Notes: generated by a model not told the origin, from the letters alone. A stretch of 64,000 nucleotides of DNA from Vanessa cardui (GCF_905220365.1 NC_061129.1:12214803-12278802); one strand, 5' to 3'; shown: positions 57,501-60,689, numbered from the stretch's first letter. Numbers and translations: made by a program.

Positions 57501-60462
57501 AAAGGTCAAAATATAATATTCAAATGGTTCCTACTAAACAACGAGGCCGGTTCACAAGCGTTACTCTATTAAACTTTTTGAAAGAGGAGTTCTTATAAAG
57601 GATTTTAATAAAAATAATTTAATGAGTAAATTGGGATATTGGCGTTTAATATATGGTTTAATTATTCATTTTAAGTTTGTATTATATTATGTTACCATGG
57701 GACATGTTTTTGAAAATTTAATTTAAATTTAATCCAGACTTAGATTAAATCTTGATTATGTACGATCCCCCCAGGGTTCTATTCAATTTCAGTTGATTTT
57801 AAACCTGTCATTTCTCTTTGCGACGTGCTGGCACTATTTCAAGCATAATTACCCTTACCTCACTCTCAATTAATATATATTTCATTAAATCTATACCTAA
57901 TAAAATATATATGTGTTACGTATGGAATACTAGTAGTTGTCCGCGGCTTCTCTGGCGTTTTAGGGTGTTGGTTGTCACGTGTTAGGCAAAAAAAGTAGCG
58001 TATGTCTTTTCTCGGAGTTCAAGTTTACTTCATAACAAAATTTCATCAAATTCCGTTCAGAGGTTTGGTCGTAAAAGGGCGACAGACAGACAGACATACA
58101 AGCTTCCTTTCAAATATATGATTATATTTATAAATATAGATATAGATTAAATTTATTTCTTTACCCAAAAAAATATGGTTATATAGATATTCGGTGGTAT
58201 GTAGCACATTATATGTTGTATACAAGAATCGGGATGGTCCCATGACTAAAAGATGCTTATTTACTTAAGTTTGCTGATTGAAAACCAGATAGAAAATAGA
58301 GATTTTACGTGTTTAAATTGTATTTACAAGTTCAAATTGTACGGTGACCATCGTGAGGAGGCGTGTTAATTCTGCGACATGTATTTTAATCACGCTTTGG
58401 AACAGCGTGGTGACATAAGCTCTAAACGCTCTCTTTAAGAGAAGGACTTCTCTTTCAAGAAAGACTTGCCCAGTAGTGGGAGATGTACATATCGCTTTAT
58501 ACTTATTTAATTCTTTACAATAAGTGACTGTGTAAATGTATTTAATCATTATTCACATATTCCAATCTCTAATTTATATATTGGTATGTTTTGTTCACTC
58601 GTCTGAGTACAATCCACACGTAACTGACGTGTGGATTGTACTCAGACGAGTGATTAAACTAAATCACGATATTACGTAATATCGTGATTTAGTTTTGGAT
58701 GGGGTTAATGAACTTGTAAAATTTCAGAAACATAATTGATTATATGTGGTAAGCATTAGCGTTTTTTATTTAGATTGGCTTAAAAACTAAGAGTTTTTTG
58801 TAGACTATCGGATAGAGATAGGCTCGTTCCTATATCTAGTTTGGAATATTATAGGTTCATTAAAATTGTTTTATTAACACTTGGTAATTGTGCTAAATGC
58901 GTACGGATTATGTCGCTAATAATAAATAAGTACTTTTATTTATTTCACGAATAGGAAATAATATTAAAGTAATTTTGTATGAATTGTATCAAAAATGTTT
59001 GTTGTTAGGGAAAGGGCAGGCTTTCTCCATTTCTCGCTTGTTAACACATTGTCACAAGTCACAACGTGAAAATTCAGAACTGCCTGCGTGGGCTTTGACC
59101 CTTCAAGAAATACCTACGTTTAAATAGCGTAATAAACTCAATTTATCTACCCTTTTTCCATCAGAAGTGCCATTAAATTGGCACTATTAACTTAGTTAAA
59201 AATATATATGAATGAATTATCGTGAATAATCGTTTTTAACGAGCTTTGGGTTTTAACTTAGCAAATATTTAAGCGCTCGATAAGAAGGTCAAACTAAATG
59301 AATATAAATAGTATAAGTAAACCAAACTTTACACGTTAATAATAACAATTAACTATTTACATAAATACTGACATACATGCAACATAAGTATTCATGCTCC
59401 AAATTGTAATTACATAATAAATATAAGACGACAATCTATAATACATAAATAAATATTTAACATCGAATAGAATTTACGATTATAATTATTCAAAGGATTT
59501 CGAAATGTTACAAAAAACTACAAACAAATTTTCACTTAATCACTAAGACAAGGATAAAAAAGCCTAAAAGACAATTAGGCAAAGAGAAAGAGACAATTAA
59601 CTTCAAAAAGAAAAATTACTTTAGTTATTATATAAAGCGTCTACTACAAAAATATAAGGAATTCTCACATTTAAATCACAAGATATTATTTACAGACATG
59701 CTTTAAAATGTTTTTAGTTTGAAACAATTTTTCGGATAAACAAAAATTATTATTTTGTTTATTACATGTGGAAGTTTTCAAATGAAATCAAGAGTTTAAC
59801 GAACTGTAGTTGCAGTCACTTGGACGCATAACTTGGTTTCTTGGTCTAGAAATACAGAAGTTGAAAAAAAACATCATGTTCATTTATAAACACAAAACTT
59901 TGCAACAGCGACACACAATCACGCTCTGTCTGTATAATTAATGCAAGGGTGTCAAATGTTTTTTTTTAAATTTCGAATGCGTGGATGCTACCCCTTTTAA
60001 AATTGTAAGTCCGAAAAATTGTTTGATCAAAAGATAGGCTATAACAGTCATTAAGCATCAAATGAGATATTTAATGCAAGAAGTATAATATTATAAAGTG
60101 CACGAAAGGACGTAGTGGCTTCTGTGATTTTCATTAAATTTCAAATTAAACGCTTCTTTATAAAGTACCGCTTTGCTTAAAATTTAATATCCACTAATAG
60201 GTTGTTTCTTAATCTACCCTCATTTGCTATCAGCCATTTTTCGAAATGTTTGAGTTATAAAAGAGAGAAAGCAAGTTATAAGGTAGTGTTACAGAAATGA
60301 TGATTTTATTTTAATTATTTAATAAAACCAAGTAGCCACTGCGTTCACAGAGCCGTGCTTACTGGGTGAGCCGTTGCGCGGGGCGGGGGGCGGCGGACGG
60401 GGCACCTCCTCGCGTGGTGCGCCCGCGCCACCCGGCGGACTCGCCACTGCAACATCAACCAT
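4033..60462 (-). CDS. Pde1c: Calcium/calmodulin-dependent 3',5'-cyclic nucleotide phosphodiesterase (PDE1), 11 coding exons
   Basis: PDE1 hydrolyses cAMP and cGMP to 5'-nucleotides and is switched on by Ca2+/calmodulin; it is a soluble cytosolic enzyme. The joined exons encode 568 residues, within the usual PDE1 range. Residues 1-84 are Pro/Ser-rich and poorly conserved. Residues 84-123 match the PDE1 N-terminal block, including a basic amphipathic stretch (LRLRYLLRQLNRG) fitting the calmodulin-binding area. Residues 148-179 are the conserved WLASTFT...KPKFRS segment. The catalytic domain runs from about residue 209 to 500: YHN catalytic His270, metal ligands His274, His310, Asp311 and Asp418, the HDFEHTGTTNNFH signature, and the invariant purine-binding Gln469 with Phe472. 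The C-terminus is charged and ends in PPTEE. All introns are GT-AG and all phases match. Whether the Met at 60462 is the true start is uncertain because a splice acceptor lies exactly before it. Confidence 0.96.
4491..4583 (-). CDS. Pde1c: PDE1 coding exon 10
   Basis: Residues 517-547 plus one base, GAEPISKFKIKKPWVACL and then NKKIWKEQAAK. The basic KKPW..CL....KIW.EQAAK motif is typical of the PDE1 C-terminal tail. The intron before it is only 87 bp; the acceptor is tcgtatag and the donor GTAAAT. Confidence 0.95.
4671..4947 (-). CDS. Pde1c: PDE1 coding exon 9 (nucleotide-binding Gln)
   Basis: Residues 425-516 plus one base. RWDLHHRWTMSLLDEFFLQG, GLPFSPLCDR and AESQIGFIDFIVEP are all diagnostic of PDE1. 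Gln469 is the invariant purine-selecting glutamine and Phe472 the base clamp. The exon ends in a Ser-rich linker (STKNSSSSAGQ). The acceptor is acattttcag and the donor GTATTA. Confidence 0.97.
4978..5200 (+). mobile_element. LINE 3' end with C-terminal ORF remnant, in PDE1 intron 8
   Basis: The plus strand reads like the C-terminus of a LINE polyprotein (short blocks GDRRAGSFFAQRIG and QRGNAASILATIPRG) followed by an AT-rich 3' UTR. It is 5'-truncated and occupies most of the 370 bp intron between exons 8 and 9. A more decayed relative sits at about 17800-17910. The RTE or R1-like assignment is from memory of such tails. Confidence 0.6.
5318..5543 (-). CDS. Pde1c: PDE1 coding exon 8 (metal-ligand Asp)
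   Basis: Residues 349-424: LIRDEECNILQNLS, FRTLVIDMVLATDMSFHFQQ and HCCDISHPAK. Asp418 in CCDISHPAK is the fourth metal ligand of the class I PDE site. The acceptor is tttaatttcag and the donor GTAAAT, phase 0 at the end. Confidence 0.97.
7835..7863. repeat. 13-bp hairpin, 3-nt loop
   Basis: Perfect inverted repeat actatgtatacat / atgtatacatagt around tgt. Probably incidental in AT-rich intron sequence. Confidence 0.6.
7880..8030 (-). mobile_element. LINE/SINE 3' fragment beside PDE1 exon 7
   Basis: Contains 'ggccaaaccaattaatt...agaaatttgacac' and 'acgagagcgaagccgcg', the usual ends of a common lepidopteran repeat in which the minus strand opens with a cGGCTTCGc core. It lies about 130 bp beyond the exon 7 donor. 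Confidence 0.5.
8159..8328 (-). CDS. Pde1c: PDE1 coding exon 7 (PDEase signature)
   Basis: Residues 293-348 plus two bases: NWLSDLEIFATLVAAV, then the PDEase signature IHDFEHTGTTNNFH with metal ligands His310 and Asp311, then YNDRAVLENHH and SAAF. The acceptor is ttcctctag and the donor GTGAGT; the AG overhang completes Arg349. The residues just before the HD motif (TLVAAV) differ from the more common MVFAAA of mammalian enzymes. Confidence 0.97.
8573..8800 (+). mobile_element. tRNA-derived SINE, family A, internally deleted
   Basis: The family A consensus, as read across this window, starts gagccgagatggcccagtgg (A box), has a B box gggttcaaaccc, and ends agcccagcagtgggaa-atttacaggctgt. This copy has both ends but lacks part of the middle. 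It ends in a short (gat)n tail. Confidence 0.8.
9704..9967 (-). mobile_element. SINE family A, head truncated
   Basis: Reverse copy containing the tail (aaatttcccactgctgagat), the central attccaccacgctgttcc, the 'cgatgttttccttcaccgc' block and a B box (gggtttgaaccc). The A-box head is missing at the right end. Confidence 0.85.
10595..10805 (-). mobile_element. Degraded SINE family B
   Basis: Weak similarity to family B on the minus strand: 'cttatgcctgtaattaccctggctc' corresponds to the gagccagtgtaactacaggc block. The assignment of the outer part is uncertain. Confidence 0.4.
11806..11946 (-). CDS. Pde1c: PDE1 coding exon 6 (catalytic His)
   Basis: 47 codons, residues 246-292. It contains NPYHNNLHAADVAQTVHYML: His270 is the general-acid histidine and His274 is a metal ligand, by homology with vertebrate PDE1. 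The acceptor is atccacag and the donor GTAAGG; both ends are phase 0. Confidence 0.97.
12195..12216. repeat. Short (TA)n tract
   Basis: Simple TA repeat in intron 6. Confidence 0.8.
12464..12518. repeat. 18-bp inverted repeat around an AT loop
   Basis: Arms attggtcagaaggacata and tatgtccttctgaccaat are perfect complements separated by 19 nt of AT repeat; a TA microsatellite precedes the left arm. It may be a hairpin MITE or a foldback remnant. Confidence 0.75.
13520..13744 (-). mobile_element. tRNA-derived SINE, family C, copy 1
   Basis: Minus-strand head 'gacctctgttgttgagtgg' resembles an A box, and gagttcgattcccgg is a B box. The body includes 'aagtaacgacggtaccacaa' and 'tctgatcccaatgtaagtag' (plus-strand readings). 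Confidence 0.8.
13840..14230 (-). mobile_element. LINE 3' fragment split by SINE family C
   Basis: The left piece (13840-13893) reads 'aaatgcgaaggtaattcagtctgtctgt'; the right piece (14102-14230) resumes with 'tcaattacaaaccactgaaatt', 'caaatttggtatga' and 'acacgagctaagccgtg'. The two halves join as the common unit once the SINE between them is removed. Confidence 0.65.
13901..14101 (-). mobile_element. SINE family C, copy 2, nested in a LINE fragment
   Basis: Same family and orientation as the copy 160 bp to its left. The tRNA-like head 'gacctccgtggtcgagtgg' and the B box gggttcaattccc are well preserved. Confidence 0.82.
14491..14800 (+). mobile_element. LINE 3' end ('CCGTTGCG' family)
   Basis: Begins 'actagcgacccgcccg', followed by 'tttacgacatcacattgcaa', 'accgcatcaaaatccgttgc', 'aagcgtacaaaggg' and 'gactttgttttatac'. 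The same ordered blocks recur at 29770, 30764, 34487 and 35225. Confidence 0.7.
14984..15272 (+). mobile_element. SINE family B, full-length
   Basis: Blocks in order: cttggtggtagggctttgtg, gtctgggtaggtaccaccca, 'gagccagtgtaactacaggc', 'ggttggtggcaaattgacga', 'taccatcaggtggcccatat', ending 'ttccataaaaaa' with an A tail. Confidence 0.85.
15604..15872 (-). mobile_element. SINE family A
   Basis: Reverse copy from 'acagcttgtaaatttcccac' to the head 'tatctcagctct'. A small deletion removes part of the 'cgagcacgagatgaatt' block. Confidence 0.85.
16225..16371 (-). mobile_element. SINE family B, 5' part
   Basis: Reverse copy containing 'aagtgggtggtacctaccga', 'aaaaccttaccaccaa' and 'acggaacacaacaatgc'. 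It ends about 60 bp before PDE1 exon 5. Confidence 0.7.
16434..16550 (-). CDS. Pde1c: PDE1 coding exon 5 (start of catalytic domain)
   Basis: Exactly 39 codons, residues 207-245, TLDEWSFDVFALHDAS through YELLNRYGMIHKFK. The WSFDVF motif marks the beginning of the PDEase catalytic fold. The acceptor is ttttttacag and the donor GTAAAT; both ends are phase 0. Confidence 0.97.
17795..17910 (+). mobile_element. Decayed copy of the same LINE 3' end
   Basis: Shares the ordered blocks gacagggctggttcgt, gcgaggcaatcg, ccaccattc and gtcaagatt with the element at 4978. It is heavily mutated and shorter. Confidence 0.45.
18513..18578. repeat. 66-bp near-perfect palindrome
   Basis: The inner 54 bp (18519-18572) are perfectly self-complementary with no loop, centred between 18545 and 18546 at aactt|aagtt; one T/T mismatch lies further out before five more pairs. 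Either a hairpin transposon with no spacer or a replication-generated inverted duplication. Confidence 0.9.
19409..19658 (-). CDS. Pde1c: PDE1 coding exon 4 (regulatory region)
   Basis: Encodes residues 123-206, from KRLADEDDELSEVQPD through VREWLASTFTRQ and KPKFRSVAHAIRAGIF to VVRVLK. In mammalian PDE1 this region contains an inhibitory segment and a second calmodulin-contact area, and the Lys/Arg-rich stretch near residues 154-170 is present here. The acceptor is atgcacag and the donor GTAAGT, phase 0 at the end. Confidence 0.97.
20628..20926 (+). mobile_element. SINE family A, full-length
   Basis: Head 'gagccgacatggcccagagg', B box 'gggttcaaactc', middle 'ggaaaacatcgcgaggaaa' and tail 'ccttagcccagaagtgg'. 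One of the more complete copies. Confidence 0.88.
20930..22660. other. PDE1 intron 3 interior, nothing recognised
   Basis: AT-rich intron sequence without a convincing frame or repeat. The part at 22000-22660 is less AT-rich and, read on the minus strand, could serve as 3' UTR for the coding-like island at 22675-22880. Confidence 0.4.
22675..22830 (-). other. Unrecognised GC-rich coding-like island, possible terminal exon
   Basis: One minus-strand frame reads ..HEAPTHTMLGEVF, then KVNTVTPPPAMAK and a TAG at about 22677-22675. It is open back to a possible acceptor (gggatag) near 22830, with a second possible acceptor (taatacag) six bases further upstream that would open another frame. I do not recognise the peptide. 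It could be an alternative 3' exon of PDE1, the last exon of a nested gene, or non-coding GC-rich sequence; a plus-strand frame of 66 codons also exists over the same island. Confidence 0.3.
24446..24566. repeat. (AC)n microsatellite flanked by 21-bp direct repeats, then (AG)n
   Basis: The 21-mer beginning atactactttctttaatt occurs at 24446-24466 and again at 24525-24545, on either side of an interrupted AC tract; a short AG tract follows at about 24550. Confidence 0.9.
24814..25050 (-). mobile_element. SINE family C, copy 3
   Basis: Contains 'gagacaacatcacatgcatt', 'ggaaaatcagaagtaacgac' and the head region 'actcgaccacggaggtcgtc' (plus-strand readings), with the B box in 'gggaatcgaaccc'. 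The longest of the three copies. Confidence 0.85.
26640..26765 (+). mobile_element. Degraded SINE family B fragment
   Basis: Ordered weak matches to family B: 'gagctaatgtaattacaaac', 'catcttag' and 'tttggcgcattg'. Confidence 0.4.
26770..28850. other. PDE1 intron 3, upstream part, unassigned
   Basis: AT-rich intron between the SINE fragment and exon 3. Only short chance frames; no repeat recognised. Confidence 0.5.
28858..28971 (-). CDS. Pde1c: PDE1 coding exon 3 (N-terminal regulatory block)
   Basis: Encodes residues 85-122 plus two bases, with LRYLLRQLNRGEI, then NLQYAAKVLEAVYIDET. These match the PDE1-specific block before the catalytic domain and are not found in other PDE families. The basic amphipathic start fits the calmodulin-binding region. 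The acceptor is tatttacag and the donor GTATGT. Confidence 0.95.
29027..29060. repeat. 16-bp stem hairpin near PDE1 exon 3
   Basis: Arms atatgttgtgttttaa / ttaaaacacaacatat with a 2-nt loop; begins 56 bp upstream of the exon 3 acceptor in transcript terms, so the hairpin would form in the pre-mRNA close to the acceptor. Confidence 0.85.
29076..29101. repeat. 26-bp perfect palindrome
   Basis: acaagtggtgtat joined directly to its complement. It sits between the hairpin at 29027 and the SINE B copy that starts at about 29100. Confidence 0.85.
29100..29370 (+). mobile_element. SINE family B, degraded
   Basis: Recognisable blocks: 'ttggtagggatctgtgcaag', 'gcgtaggtaccaccca', 'gggtgagtgagctagg', 'ggttggtggtgtatag', 'tgtctatgggtgatg' and an A-tailed end. 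Confidence 0.75.
29770..30014 (-). mobile_element. LINE 3' end ('CCGTTGCG' family)
   Basis: Reverse copy ending in 'gcacccatgcgaagccgggg' with 'gtgatgtcgtaaataaacaa' and 'aaactacgcaactgattttg'. Near full length for this tail. Confidence 0.7.
30095..30292 (-). mobile_element. LINE/SINE 3' fragment
   Basis: Starts 'atactaatattataaatgtg', followed by 'tctgtctatctgtcgctc' and 'aaatttcctatgacgcg', and closes with 'ctggggcgaaaactagtt'. Same general unit as the fragment split by the SINE at 13.9 kb. Confidence 0.55.
30642..30710 (-). mobile_element. SINE family A, tail fragment
   Basis: Only the tail survives: 'cagcctgtaaattatccac', 'gggctaaggcctcc', 'gtttggaacatattc'. Confidence 0.75.
30764..31000 (+). 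mobile_element. LINE 3' end ('CCGTTGCG' family)
   Basis: Opens 'tactagcaatccggcccggc', followed by 'ttcgcacggatacaatgc', 'gcatcaaaatccgttgcgta' and 'gactttgttttatatta'. Confidence 0.7.
31507..31799 (-). mobile_element. SINE family A, full-length
   Basis: Runs from 'aacagcctataaatttctca' to the head 'ccactgggccatctcggttc', including the B box gggtttgaaccc and a complete A box. Confidence 0.88.
33897..33941. repeat. 19-bp stem hairpin, 7-nt loop
   Basis: aattattgttatatttgga and its exact complement flank caccgac. No repeat family recognised. Confidence 0.9.
34487..34737 (-). mobile_element. LINE 3' end ('CCGTTGCG' family)
   Basis: Reverse copy with 'agtataaaacaaagtcgc', 'ctacgcaacggattttgatg', 'gtgatgtcgtaaataaacaa' and 'cccgtgcgaagccggggtgg'. 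The best preserved copy in the window. Confidence 0.75.
34975..35340 (+). mobile_element. Composite repeat: unknown unit plus LINE 3' tail
   Basis: 34975-35220 carries 'tatggataccaccatcgg', 'aaaatcggtccacctagtga' and 'gttatgaggtaacaaac' with long A runs, a common lepidopteran repeat that I cannot name. From 35225 it continues as 'aaaccgcatcaaaatccgtt' and 'gactttgttttatac' of the LINE tail. Confidence 0.55.
35659..35761 (+). mobile_element. SINE family B, 3' end only
   Basis: 'ggaatagttaatatttctta', 'cattgtctatgggtta', 'ccatcaggtggcccacatgc' and an A tail; 5'-truncated. Confidence 0.75.
35935..36156. mobile_element. hAT-like MITE, 222 bp
   Basis: Ends CAGGGCCGG...CCGGCCCTG form terminal inverted repeats that extend imperfectly for over 20 bp. 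CAGGG ends are typical of hAT elements. The flanking 8-mers (tctacgcc, gcaatgcc) match at five of eight positions, so any target duplication has decayed. No transposase. Confidence 0.6.
36570..36705 (+). mobile_element. LINE 3' fragment
   Basis: 'accaaatttaatcaaaatcg', 'gttcagtggtttagc' and 'aaatagatagagttttcgc' are the usual end of a non-LTR tail seen in many lepidopteran genomes. Confidence 0.5.
36710..38600. other. PDE1 intron 2, unassigned
   Basis: AT-rich. A minus-strand fragment of the CR1-type 3' repeat occurs at about 37515-37605; otherwise no gene or repeat was recognised. Confidence 0.5.
37515..37605 (-). mobile_element. CR1-type 3' repeat fragment
   Basis: 'agaatctgctttccgaaccg' and 'gtggtagcttaacatttaat' are the reverse of the unit at 49387. 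Confidence 0.6.
38619..38650. repeat. (ATT)n tail tract
   Basis: Trinucleotide tract at the 3' end of the outer LINE. Confidence 0.8.
38833..38875. repeat. (GT)n microsatellite
   Basis: Interrupted GT tract within the 3' UTR of the outer LINE. Confidence 0.9.
38925..39427 (-). pseudogene. C-terminal part of the outer LINE RT ORF
   Basis: The frame reads SWKNHITSVSKRTRKL, CSWGAAATSHLLDVYKKAG and then KFAQKQYTNLAPRLY, ending at a stop at 38925. It is the thumb/C-terminal region of the same polyprotein, one frame away from the RT part because of the internal deletion at about 39440. Confidence 0.75.
39428..40381 (-). pseudogene. Reverse transcriptase part of the outer LINE
   Basis: 317-codon frame. 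Its first codons, including the ATG, come from the A tail of the inserted LINE; native sequence resumes at IDSLNHVNNFF. RT motifs seen in order: TNYRPISLLS, NQYGFRSSRSTDEA, FLDLQKAFDTV, GVPQGSTLGPTLFLVYIN, and the catalytic FADDT. The frame stops soon after FADDTVILFHSPS, where a deletion joins the sequence out of frame to the distal part. Clade given as CR1/Daphne-like from motif style and the lack of RNase H; not tested. Confidence 0.85.
40367..41501 (-). mobile_element. 5'-truncated RNase H-bearing LINE nested in the outer LINE
   Basis: Bounded by a 15-16 bp duplication (gttaagggagtctat at 41502-41516 and 40352-40366) and ending on the minus strand in a run of about 13 A's. Only the RNase H and C-terminal zinc-knuckle region and 3' UTR were inserted, about 1.13 kb, consistent with incomplete target-primed reverse transcription. 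RNase H plus poly(A) suggests the I/R1 group. Confidence 0.9.
40467..41501 (-). pseudogene. RNase H and CCHC-like C-terminus of the inner LINE
   Basis: The RNase H fold shows YTDGS, AELLAIYEA, LTDSKSAL and NEEADRLANLA, so all four acidic active-site positions (D, E, D, D) are present. A CEVCG......SHLLSAC motif (C-x2-C-x7-H-x4-C) follows. The frame is intact to its stop, but no RT or endonuclease is attached. An apparent longer frame starting at 41594 is chimeric: its first 31 residues belong to the outer LINE. Confidence 0.88.
41727..42020 (+). mobile_element. SINE family A, full-length
   Basis: Head 'gagccgagatggctcagtgg', B box region 'ggttcaaactcaggcaagca', tail 'ccttagcccagcagtggg' then 'tgttgttgttatt'. 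It starts about 130 bp beyond the 5' limit of the outer LINE. Confidence 0.88.
42025..43660. other. PDE1 intron 2, unassigned
   Basis: AT-rich; no gene. A weak trace of the CR1-type repeat (tttctaaaccggtgatag) occurs near 42800. Confidence 0.5.
43671..43937 (-). mobile_element. SINE family B, full-length but diverged
   Basis: Reverse copy: 'gacgagcaaatgggccactt', 'tccaaaccgccatcc', 'ggctcactcacttttcaaac' and 'acaaagtcctaccatcatg'. Confidence 0.75.
44094..44280. mobile_element. Mariner-type MITE, copy 1 (187 bp)
   Basis: Ends in CAGTCGGGGTAAGAAAAGG and the inverted CAGAGTAAGAAAACCTTCGTC, flanked by TA on both sides. A second copy lies at 48906-49117 in the same orientation. No coding capacity. 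It ends 45 bp from the donor of PDE1 exon 2. Confidence 0.8.
44326..44479 (-). CDS. Pde1c: PDE1 coding exon 2
   Basis: Encodes residues 34-84 and two bases of Arg85. It holds a basic/serine patch (IVRRSSSRGK), which looks like a possible kinase target, and then an acidic stretch (DEQLDQLDLDTEH) leading to DKAALR. The acceptor is ttgttcacag and the donor GTAATT. The family is weakly conserved here; placement rests on clean splice sites and on the AG overhang that completes AGA with the next exon. Confidence 0.9.
44655..44915 (+). mobile_element. SINE family A, diverged
   Basis: 'gagccaagatagcccagtag', 'gttcaaacccaggcaagcac' and 'cccagcagtgggaaatttac'. It begins about 175 bp upstream of PDE1 exon 2. 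Confidence 0.82.
44920..47170. other. PDE1 intron 1, mostly unassigned
   Basis: No gene seen. A locally GC-rich patch at 45480-45610 holds short inverted repeats (an 8-bp hairpin acggtagc/gctaccgt at 45540-45560) and may be a MITE remnant. Confidence 0.4.
47175..47467 (+). mobile_element. SINE family B, full-length
   Basis: Very close to the copy at 14984 in every block, with an A tail at 47459-47466. Probably a relatively young insertion. Confidence 0.87.
48148..48201. repeat. 25-bp stem hairpin, 4-nt loop
   Basis: tattagtagccttttgttaa then agatc pairs with its complement across acca with one mismatch (A/C). Confidence 0.88.
48633..48848 (+). other. Unrecognised 71-codon open frame
   Basis: ATG-initiated frame, MLGYVLSEAIRNPTSSTI... 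ending in KVFLRD and a stop. Composition is protein-like, but there is no known motif, no splice context that I can support, and no homologue that I recognise. It sits about 57 bp before the second mariner-type MITE. Probably chance or a transposon remnant. Confidence 0.15.
48906..49117. mobile_element. Mariner-type MITE, copy 2 (212 bp)
   Basis: Same element as at 44094: 'gataatctgctttaccgat', 'gcaatgatttgatgtttaga' and 'aactgacgaaggtttt' are shared. TA flanks both ends. It carries a small (gt)n insertion that the other copy lacks. Confidence 0.8.
49387..49540 (+). mobile_element. CR1-type 3' repeat
   Basis: 'ataaactttattcaagtggc', 'ttttacaagcacttttgaat', 'gaagctaccaccggttcaga' and 'gccgacaagaaacccagtag'. 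A widespread lepidopteran LINE 3' unit by memory; reverse fragments occur at 37.5 and 55.0 kb. Confidence 0.7.
50285..50467 (-). mobile_element. LINE 3' fragment
   Basis: Reverse copy with 'aacaaagtcgcatctgtctg', 'ttgaacgggttttaatgc' and 'acccgtgcgaagccgggac' ending in 'cgctagtt'. Confidence 0.55.
50562..50680 (-). mobile_element. SINE family B, internally deleted
   Basis: 'catcgccaatgcgccttggg', 'aactaagatattatgtgcct' and 'gcacaaagccctaccac'; the segment between the gagccagtg block and the head is lost. Confidence 0.65.
50853..50895 (+). mobile_element. SINE family A, head fragment
   Basis: 'gcgagatggcccagtgatta' is the A-box head; the remainder is unrelated. Confidence 0.6.
51960..52143 (-). 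mobile_element. SINE family B, degraded
   Basis: 'tattgtgcctgtagttgcac', 'tggctcacttacccattaaa' and 'cctacccagacgg' on the plus strand match the complement of family B blocks. Confidence 0.6.
52186..52790 (+). mobile_element. Old LINE 3' end ('CCGTTGCG' family), expanded or interrupted
   Basis: Starts 'tagcttactgccccggcttt' and 'gcgcggatgcaatgac'. The later part 'cctctaaaattattagt', 'gtcaaaatccgttgcgtaat' and 'cctaagcatcgacag' appears only after about 400 extra bases. Confidence 0.5.
53151..54528. mobile_element. piggyBac-like non-autonomous element, 1.38 kb
   Basis: Flanked by TTAA at 53147-53150 and 54529-54532. Ends CACGTTCgttGC and, inverted, CACGTTCcctGC. Subterminal repeats share a GAGAYC...TAGGTCTC..AACGCAC pattern (53339, 54420, 54465). 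Contains a GC-rich promoter-like stretch at 53440-53520 and a decayed frame, but no transposase catalytic region. The piggyBac assignment rests on TTAA and end style. Confidence 0.6.
53558..54030 (+). pseudogene. Decayed N-terminal ORF in the piggyBac-like element
   Basis: An ATG at 53558 (MSAFKRKK) soon shifts frame; the other frame runs to 53842 through INFGEIYNKKSTPDY and an acidic NDSDSDYEIFETPKKK patch. After a further shift, pieces such as SSPKSSNNNT and TPTRRFCGT lie in different frames. It may be the N-terminal region of a former transposase, which is acidic and poorly conserved, but the catalytic core is absent. Confidence 0.4.
55025..55125 (-). mobile_element. CR1-type 3' repeat fragment
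   Basis: 'cggtttcttctcaatagaat' and 'ctgcattccgaaccgagctt' are the reverse of the unit at 49387. Confidence 0.55.
57269..57308. repeat. 17-bp stem hairpin, 6-nt loop
   Basis: aaatgtaactagcaaca and its exact complement flank tagggg. Confidence 0.9.
57930..58135 (+). mobile_element. LINE 3' fragment
   Basis: 'tagttgtccgcggcttctct', 'aacaaaatttcatcaaatt', 'ccgttcagaggtttgg' and 'gacagacagacagac' are typical of a non-LTR tail. A relative lies at 63299. Confidence 0.6.
58225..58496 (+). mobile_element. SINE family A, strongly diverged
   Basis: Ordered matches only: 'cgggatggtcccatgac', 'tggaacagcgtggtgacata' and 'gcccagtagtgggagatgta'. An old copy. Confidence 0.65.
58596..58652. repeat. 26-bp perfect stem hairpin, 5-nt loop
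   Basis: The left arm (58596-58621) starts cactcgtctgagtacaatcc and its exact complement occupies 58627-58652. Confidence 0.93.
58656..58695. repeat. 40-bp perfect palindrome
   Basis: aaactaaatcacgatattac joined directly to its complement, starting three bases after the hairpin at 58596-58652. Confidence 0.93.
58700..60360. other. PDE1 intron 1, 5' part, unassigned
   Basis: AT-rich without recognised genes or repeats. Confidence 0.5.
60363..60462 (-). CDS. Pde1c: PDE1 coding exon 1 (N-terminus)
   Basis: Encodes residues 1-33 (begins MVDVAVASPPGG) plus one base of the next codon. It is Pro/Gly-rich and strikingly GC-rich against its AT-rich surroundings. The donor is GTAAGC. The bases just upstream of the ATG read ttttctaacag, a good acceptor, so this is probably the second exon of the transcript with a 5' UTR exon further upstream, possibly outside the window. 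It was assigned because its one-base overhang fits the next exon exactly and the sum of all exons is then divisible by three. Confidence 0.8.
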
Positions 60463-60689
60463 CTGTTAGAAAACCGTTGCGTTTGATTTTTTTTACGACT
60501 TATATTTTTTATAATTAATACCTCACATCGTTAATATTGATGCCAGGCTGAAGTAATATCAATTATATACTATAAGTTTATATCTATATAGACTAAAATT
60601 TTCATAATTTTCTGTGCTTAAATGGTAATTATTGCACGACGGCGCCATATTTCTAGAAACCAGCCAGTTACGGAACACATTATAGTGCA

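Larger units (their letters stand above)
54540..58200. other. PDE1 intron 1, mostly unassigned
   Basis: AT-rich. Repeat traces only: a CR1-type fragment at 55025-55125 (minus), a hairpin at 57269-57308, and a LINE tail at 57930-58135. No gene recognised. Confidence 0.5.
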
